DNA of 64,000 bases from assembly GCF_050958605.1 (NCBI RefSeq), contig NZ_JBJHDO010000013.1, positions 1 through 64,000 of the forward strand, read 5' to 3'. Position numbers and translations under genes: made by a program. Shown in pieces: positions 34,969-43,850 of the stretch (its first letter is position 1; every line of letters begins with the position of its first letter). The stretch comes from G016756615 sp050958605 (GTDB taxonomy: Bacteria > Pseudomonadota > Alphaproteobacteria > Rhizobiales > Rhizobiaceae). The notes under the pieces are model-generated. The model was not told the DNA's origin, searched no databases, and was given only the letters and a program-made list of their open reading frames with translations.

Positions 34969-35823
34969 ATGAACGCGGTTGCCATTGGACCCTTTGTCTT
35001 CGCACCCGACCGTCTTGCGGCGATCCTCGCGATCGCCGTCTTCCTCGTCTCGAGCGAAATCCTGGCGCGCAAGGTCGACCAGCGTTTTTCGGTCTGGGCA
35101 TGGGGTGCGACGATGGCGTTTATAGTCGGCGCTCGTGCCGGGCATGTCATCGAGCATGCCGGCAGCTTTCTCGCCGAGCCGCTGCGGGTTCTTTACATCT
35201 GGCAGGGCGGCTTCCTGATAGGGGCCGGCGTAGCGTTGGCGCTCGTGTATACGCTCTTTCGTTTCCGGCGCGAGCTCCGACTCGCGTTGTGGACGCCGCT
35301 GCCGGGTGTTGCGGCAGCCTATGTCGCCTTCTTCGTCCTTCAGCTTACGGCAGGTGCCCCGTCCACCCCACTGCCGACTGGAGACATGTATCGCACGCTC
35401 GCCGGCGCGCCGTTCGACCCCTCGGAGCTTGAAGGGCAACCGACCGTCATCAATCTCTGGGCGACATGGTGCCCACCTTGCCGCCGTGAAATGCCGATGA
35501 TGGCGGATGTGGCGGCGACCAGCGGCGACGCCAGGTTCGTCTTCGTCAATCAGGGTGAGGGCATGAGCGTCATTGAGCGCTATCTGACGGCCGAGAACCT
35601 TGAACTCGATCATGTCGTCCTGGACTCGCTGGGCGAGTTTGGTCGCCACTACGAAGTACCCGGACTGCCGGCCACGCTGTTCATCGGAAGTGACGGCATG
35701 GTGCAGTCGGTCCATATGGGTGAGATCTCGCGCGAGGGACTGCTGGCAGGTATCGAGCGGATTCAGAGCAGTAAGCCAGACGCCGATGCCGATGCTATTT
35801 CAGCAACGGGAGTGGTCGAATAA
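34969..35823 (+). CDS. Lgt-like membrane domain fused to TlpA-type thioredoxin
   Basis: A 284-residue protein. Residues 1-130 form about four transmembrane helices and resemble the core of prolipoprotein diacylglyceryl transferase: GARAGHV (54-60), then EPLRVLYIWQGG (70-81). Residues 135-275 are a TlpA/ResA thioredoxin domain with WCPPC (C168, C171), probably periplasmic. The Lgt part is short and probably lacks the full catalytic set, so it may serve as a membrane anchor or electron relay from DsbD. It follows dsbD with almost no gap. Confidence 0.85.
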   Translation: MNAVAIGPFVFAPDRLAAILAIAVFLVSSEILARKVDQRFSVWAWGATMAFIVGARAGHVIEHAGSFLAEPLRVLYIWQGGFLIGAGVALALVYTLFRFRRELRLALWTPLPGVAAAYVAFFVLQLTAGAPSTPLPTGDMYRTLAGAPFDPSELEGQPTVINLWATWCPPCRREMPMMADVAATSGDARFVFVNQGEGMSVIERYLTAENLELDHVVLDSLGEFGRHYEVPGLPATLFIGSDGMVQSVHMGEISREGLLAGIERIQSSKPDADADAISATGVVE

Positions 35824-35861
35824 GCCGAGGCACCGAAACCGGGGCGCAAGACGTGTATACC

Positions 35862-35878
35862 CTTAAGGTAGATTTAAG
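35862..35878. promoter_or_regulatory. PmrA-type box 3, upstream of the L,D-transpeptidase
   Basis: CTTAAG-GTAGA-TTTAAG, the same 11-bp direct-repeat period, 52 bp before the transpeptidase start codon. Confidence 0.7.
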
Positions 35879-35929
35879 GTAGGTCCTTCGTCTTGCGGTT
35901 ATTCCACGGACAAGTACGAGGACACTGTT

Positions 35930-36640
35930 TTGAGTACGCATAGCCGATTTTCAGGCATCGTCGGGAGACGCACATTTCTCGTTGGGGCGGGAGCGCTCGC
36001 TCTTGCCGGATGCAGCACGACGAGAAAAACGCAAGGGGTGGCAAAACCGGTACCACCGCCTCCGCCAACGCCTCCGATGTATTATGCAATCCCCAACGAG
36101 CGCTTTCCGATTCCAGAAGTTGATGTTTCCCAGGTCGATCAGAAATGGTGGCGAACGGAAGTGGACTACCCGACCGAAGAAAAGGTCGGCACTGTGGTGG
36201 TGGATACGCCCAATCGTTACCTTTACCACGTCAGGCCGAATGGCAGGGCCACTCGCTACGGCGTCGGCGTGGGTCGGGACGGCTTCTTGTGGTCCGGCAG
36301 GGGCCACATCGCCTATAAGCGGGAATGGCCGCGATGGAATCCCCCCGATGAGATGGTGGCGCGGCAACCTGAACTCGAACCGGTCAGCATTGCGAACGGC
36401 GGTATGGAACCGGGGCTGAACAATCCCCTTGGATCACGGGCGCTCTACATTCATCAGGGAAACCGGGACACGATCTACCGTGTTCATGGCTCGCCGGAAT
36501 TCTGGACGATCGGGAAGGCCGTCTCTTCGGGCTGCATCCGCATGGTAAACCAGGACGTTATCCACCTTGCCGATAACGTTCGAGATGGTAGCACCATCTT
36601 GGTCATTCCGGACCCCATGGGGGCCGAACAGATTGTCTGA
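35930..36640 (+). CDS. L,D-transpeptidase (YkuD), lipoprotein
   Basis: A 236-residue peptidoglycan 3-3 cross-linking or lipoprotein-attaching enzyme. The N-terminus GRRTFLVGAGALALAGC combines a twin-Arg-like start with a lipobox (C28), followed by a Pro-rich linker. The YkuD domain ends with the catalytic motif H186-GSPE and SSGC202IRM. The start codon appears to be TTG at 35930. A PmrA-type box lies just upstream, giving it a promoter separate from dsbD. Confidence 0.92.
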   Translation: MSTHSRFSGIVGRRTFLVGAGALALAGCSTTRKTQGVAKPVPPPPPTPPMYYAIPNERFPIPEVDVSQVDQKWWRTEVDYPTEEKVGTVVVDTPNRYLYHVRPNGRATRYGVGVGRDGFLWSGRGHIAYKREWPRWNPPDEMVARQPELEPVSIANGGMEPGLNNPLGSRALYIHQGNRDTIYRVHGSPEFWTIGKAVSSGCIRMVNQDVIHLADNVRDGSTILVIPDPMGAEQIV

Positions 36641-36774
36641 CGGCACGTCCTGAGAATGCAATTTTCCAGGACCTGAAGCCAGCCGGTCCGGTTGGTGTCG
36701 TGCAGGCGGCGCCGAGCGCAAACAGGCTGCTTCGGCGCGGCAGGAATCTCCGGCGGTGTCATAGTTGGCCGCCC

Positions 36775-36945
36775 TCAGGGACGTTTGACAGTGGGTTCGG
36801 AGCGAATGCGTTCCTCCAGGTCGCTTATATGTTTCGCGAGCTGTTCATCGCTCATGTAAGCGCTCAGGGCGCCGACGCGTTTTCCCTTGTAGAAGTCGTT
36901 GCCTTCGACGGCCTTGAGGCGCGCAAGCAGATCGATGCGTTTCAT
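36775..36945 (-). CDS. small conserved-looking protein coupled to carbonic anhydrase
   Basis: A 56-residue charged protein (MKRIDLLARLKAVEG, then GALSAYMSDEQLAKHISDLE). It has no signal peptide or membrane segment and is mostly predicted helix. Its ATG overlaps the stop of the carbonic anhydrase gene (ATGA), implying translational coupling and perhaps a partner role. I do not recognise a named family. Confidence 0.6.
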   Translation of the reverse strand: MKRIDLLARLKAVEGNDFYKGKRVGALSAYMSDEQLAKHISDLEERIRSEPTVKRP

Positions 36946-37616
36946 AGCTTGGTCTTTCCAGAGCTTTTGGCTCGATCCGAGATGGATTGTTCGAACCGGC
37001 CCGTGTGCATGTCCATCAGCCACATCGCACCCGAGGAGATATCGAACCACGCACCGTGCAATCCCAGGCGTCCCTGCCGCTCGAGAGCCTCGACGCAGGG
37101 AAAGGTACGAAGATTTTCGATGGAGCAACGGATCGAGATGCGTTCGAGCGCTGTTTGCCGTTCGCAATCCCTGAGCGTGGGTTCGGCCAGAACGGTATTG
37201 GCAGCGGGGGCCAGCAGGTTCATCCACTTGCCTATGAAGTCGCCGGGCGACAAGGGACTGCTGGCGGTATCGAGCGCCGCCCTGATGCCTCCACATCCGC
37301 CATGGCCAAGAACGACGATGTTGCCGACTTTCAGACTTTGCACGGCGAATTCTATTGCGGCCGATGTGGCATGGTACGCTCCGTCAGGTTCGCAGGGCGG
37401 TATCAAGTTGGCGACATTGCGGACGACAAAGAGGTCGCCCGGTGCCGCGTCGAAGATGATCTCGGGCGTCACGCGGGAATCGCAACACGCAATCACAAGC
37501 GTATCGGGTGCCTGCCCGGGCCCGGCGAGCGCCTTGTAGCGGGCTGTTTCCCTGGTGAAGCGGCTGGCCAAAAAATCCTGATGGCCGGTGACGAGGGTCT
37601 CGGGAAATCCAAGCAT
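36942..37616 (-). CDS. beta-class carbonic anhydrase
   Basis: A 224-residue zinc enzyme interconverting CO2 and bicarbonate. Zinc ligands C44, H105 and C108 and the catalytic dyad D46/R48 are visible in ACCDSRVTP and LGHGGCGG. The length is typical of the alphaproteobacterial CynT-like form. Neighbouring urease releases CO2 and ammonia, so bicarbonate handling beside it makes sense, though the genes are about 165 bp apart. Confidence 0.94.
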   Translation of the reverse strand: MLGFPETLVTGHQDFLASRFTRETARYKALAGPGQAPDTLVIACCDSRVTPEIIFDAAPGDLFVVRNVANLIPPCEPDGAYHATSAAIEFAVQSLKVGNIVVLGHGGCGGIRAALDTASSPLSPGDFIGKWMNLLAPAANTVLAEPTLRDCERQTALERISIRCSIENLRTFPCVEALERQGRLGLHGAWFDISSGAMWLMDMHTGRFEQSISDRAKSSGKTKL

Positions 37617-37781
37617 GCGTGCCTATTATCTTTGGTCGACAAAAGGGGGGGCTGACGGCCAGCCACAAGGAACTATGGCAGGCCGTCGGCAGCGGATGCC
37701 GTCAGACTGAATTGCCGACATCCGCAACACGGCTCGGAACAACTCCGCGCTGTTCTGAACCGGAACGTGCCCGGTCAGCGC

Positions 37782-39497
37782 TCAGAACAGGTTGTAACGC
37801 TGTCCCAGCGGCACCTTTGAGACCGGCTTGACGCCGATTTCGACCCCGTCGGCGCTAACTTTGTAGGTCGCCGGGTCGATTTCGATCTTCGGCAGGGCGC
37901 TGTTGAGCTTCATGTCGGCTTTGGTAAGGCCGCGGCAGCGCACGACGGGCTCGATGCGTTTGCGCAAGCCGAGCTGCATCACATCGCCATCGTCCAGGGA
38001 GGCTTTGCTCACGAACAGAATCGAGGTCTTGCCGATACCGCTGCAGGAGCCGCCGAACATGGGCCGCATGATCATCGGCTGCGGCGTCGGGATCGAGGCG
38101 TTGGCATCGCCGATCTGCCCGTATGCGATGAACCCGCTCTTGATCACGAGTTGCGGACGCGAACCGAAGAATGCCGGCTTCCACAGGACGAGATCGGCGA
38201 CCTTGCCCTTTTCCACCGATCCGATGAGGTGGCTCATGCCGTGGGCTATGGCCGGGTTGATGGTGTATTTGGCGATATAGCGCTTGATGCGGAAATTATC
38301 GTTTCCCGCACCATCGCCGGACAAGGAGCCGTACTGCGCCTTCATCTGGTCGGCCACCTGCCAGGTACGCATGATGACCTCGCCGCCGCGTCCCATGGCC
38401 TGGCTGTCGGACGACATCATCGAAATGGCGCCGATATCGTGCAGCACGCCTTCGGCGGCAATGGTGTTCGCCCGGATGCGGCTCGCGGCAAAGGCCACGT
38501 CTTCCGGAATGTTCTTGTCGAGGTGATGGCAGACCATGAGCATGTCGAGATGCTCGTCCACCGTGTTTATCGTGAACGGCAATGTCGGTGTGGTCGAGCT
38601 GGTCAGGATGTTCGGCTCGGAGCAGATGCGCAGCAGATCCGGGGCATGGCCGCCGCCGGCGCCTTCCGAGTGGTAGGTGTGGATCGTGCGCCCGCCAAAG
38701 GCCTTGACGGAGTCCTCGAGCGAGCAGCTTTCATTGACCGAATCCGTATGGATGGTCACCTGGATATCGTAGTCATCGGCAATGCTCATGCAGGCATGTA
38801 TTGCCGCGGGTGTCGTGCCCCAGTCCTCATGCAGCTTGAGGCCGCCGACGCCCGCAAGAATCTGCTCGCGAACACCTTCGGGACGCGAGGAACTGCCCCG
38901 GCCGGTGAAAACGACGTTCAAGGGAATGTCGTCCGTCGCCTGCATCATCTGCTGGATGTAGGTCGGATTGGGCGTGCAGGTCGTGGCCATCGACCCGGTC
39001 GCAGGGCCGGTGCCGCCGCCGAGCACCGTGGTGAGGCCGCTGGCGATCGCCGTCGTGCATTGCGATGGCGTGATGAAGTGGTAGTGCGTATCGATACCGC
39101 CTGCCGTGATGATCGCGCCCTCGGCCGAAATGACCTCGGTGTTGACGCCGACGATGAGATCCGGATCGACGCCCGCCATGATATCGGGGTTGCCCGCTTT
39201 TCCGATGCCGGCGATCTTGCCGTCCTTGATCCCGATGTCGGCCTTGATGATGCCGGTGTAATCGATGATCACCGCGTTTGTGATGACGCAATCCAGCGCT
39301 CTGTCGGCGCTGACGCCCGTCGCCTGCCCCATGCCGTCACGAATGACCTTGCCCGAGCCGAAGACGCATTCGTCGCCGTAGACGGCAAAGTCGTGCTCGA
39401 TCTCCGCGAACAGGCCCGTGTCGCCAAGCTGTATCTTGTCGCCCTTTGTCGGTCCAAAGAGCTTTGCGTAGTCGGCGCGTGAAATTTTGTATGCCAT
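37782..39497 (-). CDS. ureC: urease subunit alpha
   Basis: The 571-residue nickel-containing catalytic subunit that hydrolyses urea to ammonia and carbamate. The carbamylated Lys lies in GGLKLHEDWGTTPAAIH, nickel His in HTYHSEGAGGGHAPD, the mobile flap Cys/His in MVCHHLDKNIPEDVAFA, and SSDSQAMGRGGEV is intact. The active site appears complete and the length normal. The ATG at 39497 follows the ureAB stop by 13 bp. No ureD/E/F/G maturation genes are in the window. Confidence 0.95.
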   Translation of the reverse strand: MAYKISRADYAKLFGPTKGDKIQLGDTGLFAEIEHDFAVYGDECVFGSGKVIRDGMGQATGVSADRALDCVITNAVIIDYTGIIKADIGIKDGKIAGIGKAGNPDIMAGVDPDLIVGVNTEVISAEGAIITAGGIDTHYHFITPSQCTTAIASGLTTVLGGGTGPATGSMATTCTPNPTYIQQMMQATDDIPLNVVFTGRGSSSRPEGVREQILAGVGGLKLHEDWGTTPAAIHACMSIADDYDIQVTIHTDSVNESCSLEDSVKAFGGRTIHTYHSEGAGGGHAPDLLRICSEPNILTSSTTPTLPFTINTVDEHLDMLMVCHHLDKNIPEDVAFAASRIRANTIAAEGVLHDIGAISMMSSDSQAMGRGGEVIMRTWQVADQMKAQYGSLSGDGAGNDNFRIKRYIAKYTINPAIAHGMSHLIGSVEKGKVADLVLWKPAFFGSRPQLVIKSGFIAYGQIGDANASIPTPQPMIMRPMFGGSCSGIGKTSILFVSKASLDDGDVMQLGLRKRIEPVVRCRGLTKADMKLNSALPKIEIDPATYKVSADGVEIGVKPVSKVPLGQRYNLF

Positions 39498-39510
39498 GGT
39501 CGTCCTTCGA

Positions 39511-40263
39511 TCAGTTGTTGCCGAATGCACGGTCGTTGACGCGATCCAGCATTCGGTCTTTGTTGGCATCGTTGATTTCGCCGTCGGCCAGATTGTTGCC
39601 GCCGCGGATGATCCTGTTGCCGGCGATCTCGACCAGCGTCACGTCACGGGTCTGGCCGGGCTCGAAGCGGATCGCCGTGCCGGCGGGAATGTCGAGCCGC
39701 TTCCCGTACGCGGCTTCACGGTCGAATGTCAGGCGCGCATTGGCCTCGACGAAATTGTAGTGGCTGCCGATCTGGATCGGCCGGTCGTCCGTGTTGGAAA
39801 CCGTCAGCGTCGTTGTGGTACGATCGGCGTTGAGCTCGACTTCGCCTTCCTGGCTGATGACGGCACCGACCGTCGCTGTATCGCCCCGGGGCTCGGAAAA
39901 GGCTGCTGGAACGGGCAGGAAACTGCCGTACAGTGCCAGGTCCATGTCGCCGTGTTCTGCGGTAATCGGCGACTGAACGGCAACCAGCTTCGTGCCGTCC
40001 GGGAAGGTGCCTTCGATGTGCACTTCCTCGAGCATTTCGGGGACACCGGCAAGGACTTCGCGCTTTCCAAGCAGCGTGCCTCCGATGGCCATGAGGTCGG
40101 CGACCGAATGTTTGCCGTCGCGCATCAATTCCAGAAGAACGAGCGAAATAAGCCCGACGGCCTCCGGATAGTTCAGGCGGATGCCGCGTGCCAGGCGGCG
40201 CTGCGCCAATTGGCCGGTTGTTACCAGCATCAGTTTATCGGTTTCATGAGGTGCGAGGTGCAC
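39511..40263 (-). CDS. ureAB: urease gamma-beta fusion subunit
   Basis: A 250-residue protein fusing UreA (about 1-100: HLAPHETDKLML, RLARGIRLNYPEAVGLI, VEGTF-type end) to UreB (GEVELNADRTTTTLTVSNTDDRPIQIGSHYNF to the C-terminus). The start codon is best read as GTG at 40263, giving the canonical M-H-L start six bases after AAGGAG; the ATG two codons earlier has no spacing from the ribosome site. Fused gamma-beta subunits are known in Helicobacter and some other lineages. Confidence 0.93.
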   Translation of the reverse strand: MHLAPHETDKLMLVTTGQLAQRRLARGIRLNYPEAVGLISLVLLELMRDGKHSVADLMAIGGTLLGKREVLAGVPEMLEEVHIEGTFPDGTKLVAVQSPITAEHGDMDLALYGSFLPVPAAFSEPRGDTATVGAVISQEGEVELNADRTTTTLTVSNTDDRPIQIGSHYNFVEANARLTFDREAAYGKRLDIPAGTAIRFEPGQTRDVTLVEIAGNRIIRGGNNLADGEINDANKDRMLDRVNDRAFGNN

Positions 40264-40928
40264 GTTCATCTCCTTGGTTCTTGAGAAAGACCGCACGCGC
40301 GCAGGCACGCTGGCGCGCCGGAGCCTTGGGTCGTAGTGAGAACGATCTGGCGAGAGCCGGCTGCAGCCGCGTGCGACCGCTGGCTTGCGGCTTTCGCAGC
40401 AATGGCCAAACGATCACCCGAAGGATGGGAGCGCTCGCGACGTGCCTTGCGCGTCAGCAGTCAGACACTTTGCAGAACAGAACAAAGGCCAACCTCGGCA
40501 GCTCAATCAAAATTGAGAGCCCCGACGCCCGACAGCAATCTCGTCAGTGGTAAATGTGGGAAATCGGCTACTAGCCGAGAGCCAAGCTGGAAAAGAATTC
40601 CATCATGTGATTGATGACAACATGCGCTGACATCGAGAGACCCTATACTTCCTTGTTGAGCCCTGTGCTTTGACAAAGAGGGACGATACGAGAGAGACGA
40701 TACGACTCGCTTCACACGAGGTCATGATCCCAGAAAGACCTTGCCAGCAGCCCTTGTCAATCGTCTCCACGGATGTGAGTGGGTTCATCGACATCAATAA
40801 ATCGGTGATGTGGACAACGGGGCATAAACTTCGATGCCGGCACGCCGCCTGGATGCGGTCATTGGCGGCGCGCGCGGCCAATGATGTTAATCCGCTCGCC
40901 GATTGCCAGGCGGATGTCATGGCGCTCA
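40264..40928. other. long gene-poor region upstream of urease
   Basis: Open frames here are short and have no recognisable motifs on either strand. The urease promoter should lie in the left part, but no clear -35/-10 pair stands out. Confidence 0.45.
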
Positions 40929-41015
40929 TCAAATGAAATATGCAACGAAGAGCAGGATTCCCGCTCCAAGCGCGTTGATCACGAGTATGATCACCTCTGC
41001 CGTAGCTTGGCTCAA
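40929..41015 (-). CDS. possible 28-residue single-span membrane peptide
   Basis: TTG start at 41015 with GGGAGAG seven bases upstream. It encodes a short polar start (SQATAE) followed by an unbroken hydrophobic stretch (VIILVINALGAGILLFVAYF) and a stop at 40929. Composition and ribosome site suggest a small membrane protein, but there is no family match and chance is not excluded. Confidence 0.35.
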   Translation of the reverse strand: MSQATAEVIILVINALGAGILLFVAYFI

Positions 41016-41195
41016 GATTTTCTCTCCCAAGTGATCCTAATATGCTCATGAATGCTTCGGCAAACCCGGCTCGACAAGCGCCACGGTGCGACGTGCGGGC
41101 GCAATGCTCACCTGTAGCGGCCGGTCGGCGAAGACACCAAGCCGGTGCAAGAATGGAGGAGAGTTCCGCAGCATGCGCGGCCAGGGCACGTTACG

Positions 41196-42017
41196 ATGAC
41201 AGACAACCTAAAAACTGCGTTTGATGCAAACCGCAGACTCTGGGACGAGCGCGTCGCGATCCACCGCCGGGACGAAACCGGCTTTTACAGGGTCGAGAGT
41301 TTCCTTGCCGGCAAGGACGTACTTTATCCGATCGAGGCTTCCGAAATTGGTGACGTGCGCGGCCTGCGCATCGCGCATCTGCAATGTCATTTCGGGATGG
41401 ACTCCATCTGCCTGGCGCGGCGCGGGGCAAACGTCACGGGACTTGACTTCTCGCCGCCTGCTGTCGCCGAGGCACGCAAGCTGGCGCAGCAGACCGGCAC
41501 CCATGTTCGATTTGTGGAAGGCGACGTCCATGACGCCCGCGACCTCCTCGAAGGCGAGTTCGATATGGTTTACTCGACCTGGGGCACCATCGTCTGGCTT
41601 CCCGATGTTGCCGCCTGGGCGCGTGTTGTCGCCTCACTGCTGAAACCGGGCGGGTCGCTCTATTTCGCTGATTGCCATCCGATGATGCTGTGCATGAATA
41701 TGGTGGATGGGCGAATTACCCTGCGGACCGACTGGCGCACGCCAAGGGGCCGACCCATGGTCGAGACCGGCGAAACGACCTATACGGGCGACCAGGGGGC
41801 CGACTTGCCAAGCTATGAGTGGATCCATCCGATCGCTGACATGCTGAACGCGTTTGTCGGCGCAGGGCTGCGTCTCGATTGGATCAGGGAACATACGCGG
41901 CTGACCTGGCCCTATTTTCCGAACATGCTGCGCGATGCCGACGACATGTACCGTCTGCCGGAAGATCATCTCCAGCTACCGCTCGCACTCTCCCTGAGGG
42001 CGACGCTTCGGCGGTAA
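41196..42017 (+). CDS. class I SAM-dependent methyltransferase
   Basis: A 273-residue Rossmann methyltransferase. Motif I is LRIAHLQCHFGMDSICLARRGANVTGLDFS, motif II EGDVHDARDLLEGEFDMVYSTWG and post-II LKPGGSLYFADCHP. The C-terminal half (EWIHPIADMLNAFVGAGLRLDWIREH) is typical of a widespread uncharacterised family acting on small molecules. The ATG at 41196 was chosen over an upstream frame start. Substrate unknown; neighbours give no clear hint. Confidence 0.88.
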   Translation: MTDNLKTAFDANRRLWDERVAIHRRDETGFYRVESFLAGKDVLYPIEASEIGDVRGLRIAHLQCHFGMDSICLARRGANVTGLDFSPPAVAEARKLAQQTGTHVRFVEGDVHDARDLLEGEFDMVYSTWGTIVWLPDVAAWARVVASLLKPGGSLYFADCHPMMLCMNMVDGRITLRTDWRTPRGRPMVETGETTYTGDQGADLPSYEWIHPIADMLNAFVGAGLRLDWIREHTRLTWPYFPNMLRDADDMYRLPEDHLQLPLALSLRATLRR

Positions 42018-42126
42018 CAGTGAATCGCGCCGGGAGAGCCGGAGGCCGTCGCTGATCGTCGTCTTCCCCAGCTTGCCGCGGATCGCTCCTGTGATGTGAT
42101 AAGTTGGAAATTCTAGCTTTTCTGGA

Positions 42127-42291
42127 TCAGCCGATGAGGCTGTTCCGGCCTATGACGGATATCAAGAAGCTGTTCGAATGAGCGAGGAGCATCGCCGTCC
42201 TTGGCCCCGATGGCGCAAACGTCGTGGTAGGATCGTTGCCGAACCGGGCGATCTCCTCGGGGAAAACTTCGATCTGCAATGGCGCGTTCAT
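42127..42291 (-). CDS. hypothetical 54-residue protein downstream of glyA
   Basis: A short frame beginning MNAPLQIEVFPEEIARFGND, 17 bp after the glyA stop on the same strand, with GGGAG upstream. No recognised domain. The overlapping frame also contains protein-like sequence, so a broken longer gene is an alternative. Confidence 0.25.
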   Translation of the reverse strand: MNAPLQIEVFPEEIARFGNDPTTTFAPSGPRTAMLLAHSNSFLISVIGRNSLIG

Positions 42292-42308
42292 GTCGACCCC
42301 GCTCCCGA

Positions 42309-43613
42309 TCAGTAAGGCAAAGGGAAATGCGCGACGAGCTGGCGCACGCGGCCGTTGATTTCCTGTCGGCGTGTTTCGAGCGTTCCGCCACGGACAGCTT
42401 CAAGCGTATCGAGCATGAGCGCGGCGATCTGGCGATATTCATCGGGACCGAAGCCGCGCGATGTGCCGGCGGCGCTGCCGACGCGGATACCTGACGTCAC
42501 CATCGGCTTTTCCGGATCGTTCGGTACGGCATTCTTGTTGAGGGTAATGCCGATCGACTCCAGCGCCTTCTCGGCGATGTTGCCCGTCACGCCGAAGGGG
42601 CGCAGATCAACCACCGCAAGATGGCAATCCGTGCCGCCGGAGGTGATCTTGAGCCCGCCATCGGCAAGGGCCTGCGCCAGCACCTGACAATTCTCGACCA
42701 CCGCCCCTGCGTAGGTCCTGAAGGACGGTTGCAGCGCCTCGCCGAAGGCGATCGCCTTTGCCGCGATGACGTGCATGAGCGGACCGCCCTGAAGGCCAGG
42801 AAAGACGGCGGAATTGATCTTCTTCGCGATCTCGGCGTCATTGGTCAGAACGAAGCCGCCGCGCGGCCCACGCAAAGTCTTATGCGTGGTCGAGGTGACG
42901 ACATCGGCGAAGGGCACCGGCGATGGGTAGACTCCGCCAGCCACCAGCCCCGCGAAATGCGCCATATCGACCAACAGGATCGCGTCCACATCATCGGCGA
43001 TCTGGCGGAAGCGCGCGAAATCCATCACACGCGGATAGGCCGAGCCGCCGGCGATCAGCAGCTTGGGGCGATGTTGTCGCGCCAGTTCGGCCACCTGATC
43101 CATGTCGATGAGATGGCTGTTCGCGTCCACGCCATAGCTGACGACATTGAACCAGCGCCCGGACATGTTGACGGGAGCGCCATGGGTGAGATGCCCGCCG
43201 GCCTTGAGGTCGAGGCCAAGGATCGTGTCACCAGGATTGAGCAGCGCGAGAAACACCGCCTGATTGGCCTGACTGCCCGAATGCGGCTGGACATTGGCAT
43301 GGGTGCTGCCGAAGAGCTGGTTCACGCGCTCGATCGCAAGATCCTCGACGACATCGACGTTCGCGCAGCCGCCATAGTAGCGGTGGTGTGGATAGCCTTC
43401 GGCATATTTGTTGGTGAGAACCGACCCCTGCGCCTCCATAACCGCGGGACTGACGAAATTCTCCGAAGCGATCAGCTCGATTGAGTCGCGCTGGCGGGCC
43501 CTTTCGTTGGCGATCGCAACGGCGACGGCTTCGTCGGCGAAGGCCCATGGAGCCGCGCTCACGCCGGCGGTTTCTCTTGTTTCACCCGCGTGCTGCGCGA
43601 CAGATGTTTGCAT
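42309..43613 (-). CDS. glyA: serine hydroxymethyltransferase
   Basis: A 434-residue PLP enzyme converting serine and tetrahydrofolate to glycine and methylene-THF. RDSIELIASENFVSPAVMEAQGS, TNKYAEGYPHHRYYGGC and the Schiff-base Lys in VVTSTTHKTLRGPRGG are present. The ATG at 43613 has GGGAGA upstream. Alphaproteobacteria often have a second glyA in methyl-group or sarcosine clusters; an N-terminal extension (TSVAQHAGETRETAG) sets this copy slightly apart. Confidence 0.94.
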   Translation of the reverse strand: MQTSVAQHAGETRETAGVSAAPWAFADEAVAVAIANERARQRDSIELIASENFVSPAVMEAQGSVLTNKYAEGYPHHRYYGGCANVDVVEDLAIERVNQLFGSTHANVQPHSGSQANQAVFLALLNPGDTILGLDLKAGGHLTHGAPVNMSGRWFNVVSYGVDANSHLIDMDQVAELARQHRPKLLIAGGSAYPRVMDFARFRQIADDVDAILLVDMAHFAGLVAGGVYPSPVPFADVVTSTTHKTLRGPRGGFVLTNDAEIAKKINSAVFPGLQGGPLMHVIAAKAIAFGEALQPSFRTYAGAVVENCQVLAQALADGGLKITSGGTDCHLAVVDLRPFGVTGNIAEKALESIGITLNKNAVPNDPEKPMVTSGIRVGSAAGTSRGFGPDEYRQIAALMLDTLEAVRGGTLETRRQEINGRVRQLVAHFPLPY

Positions 43614-43850
43614 CGCCAATCTCCCTTCAAATGCCGGCAAGGATAATCGCCGCCGTGCGGGTTTCGCATGACGGCAAGTTCACCGGCCTCTATCATGGAG
43701 ATGGTCTGCTGCGCCCATCCAATTCCAAGGACGGATGCAGACCATTGCGTGGCAGTTGTCAGTGGTTCGTTGGCGATCGAATGGCCGCCATTTCTGTCGC
43801 GCGCAACAGTGTGCCAGCACCGGACGAGGTGATGCCAGGCATCGCGAGAG
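43614..43850. other. intergenic between glyA and the MocR gene
   Basis: Apart from the glyA ribosome site no gene or clear signal is seen. Both flanking genes run on the minus strand, so this holds the glyA promoter. Confidence 0.4.
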
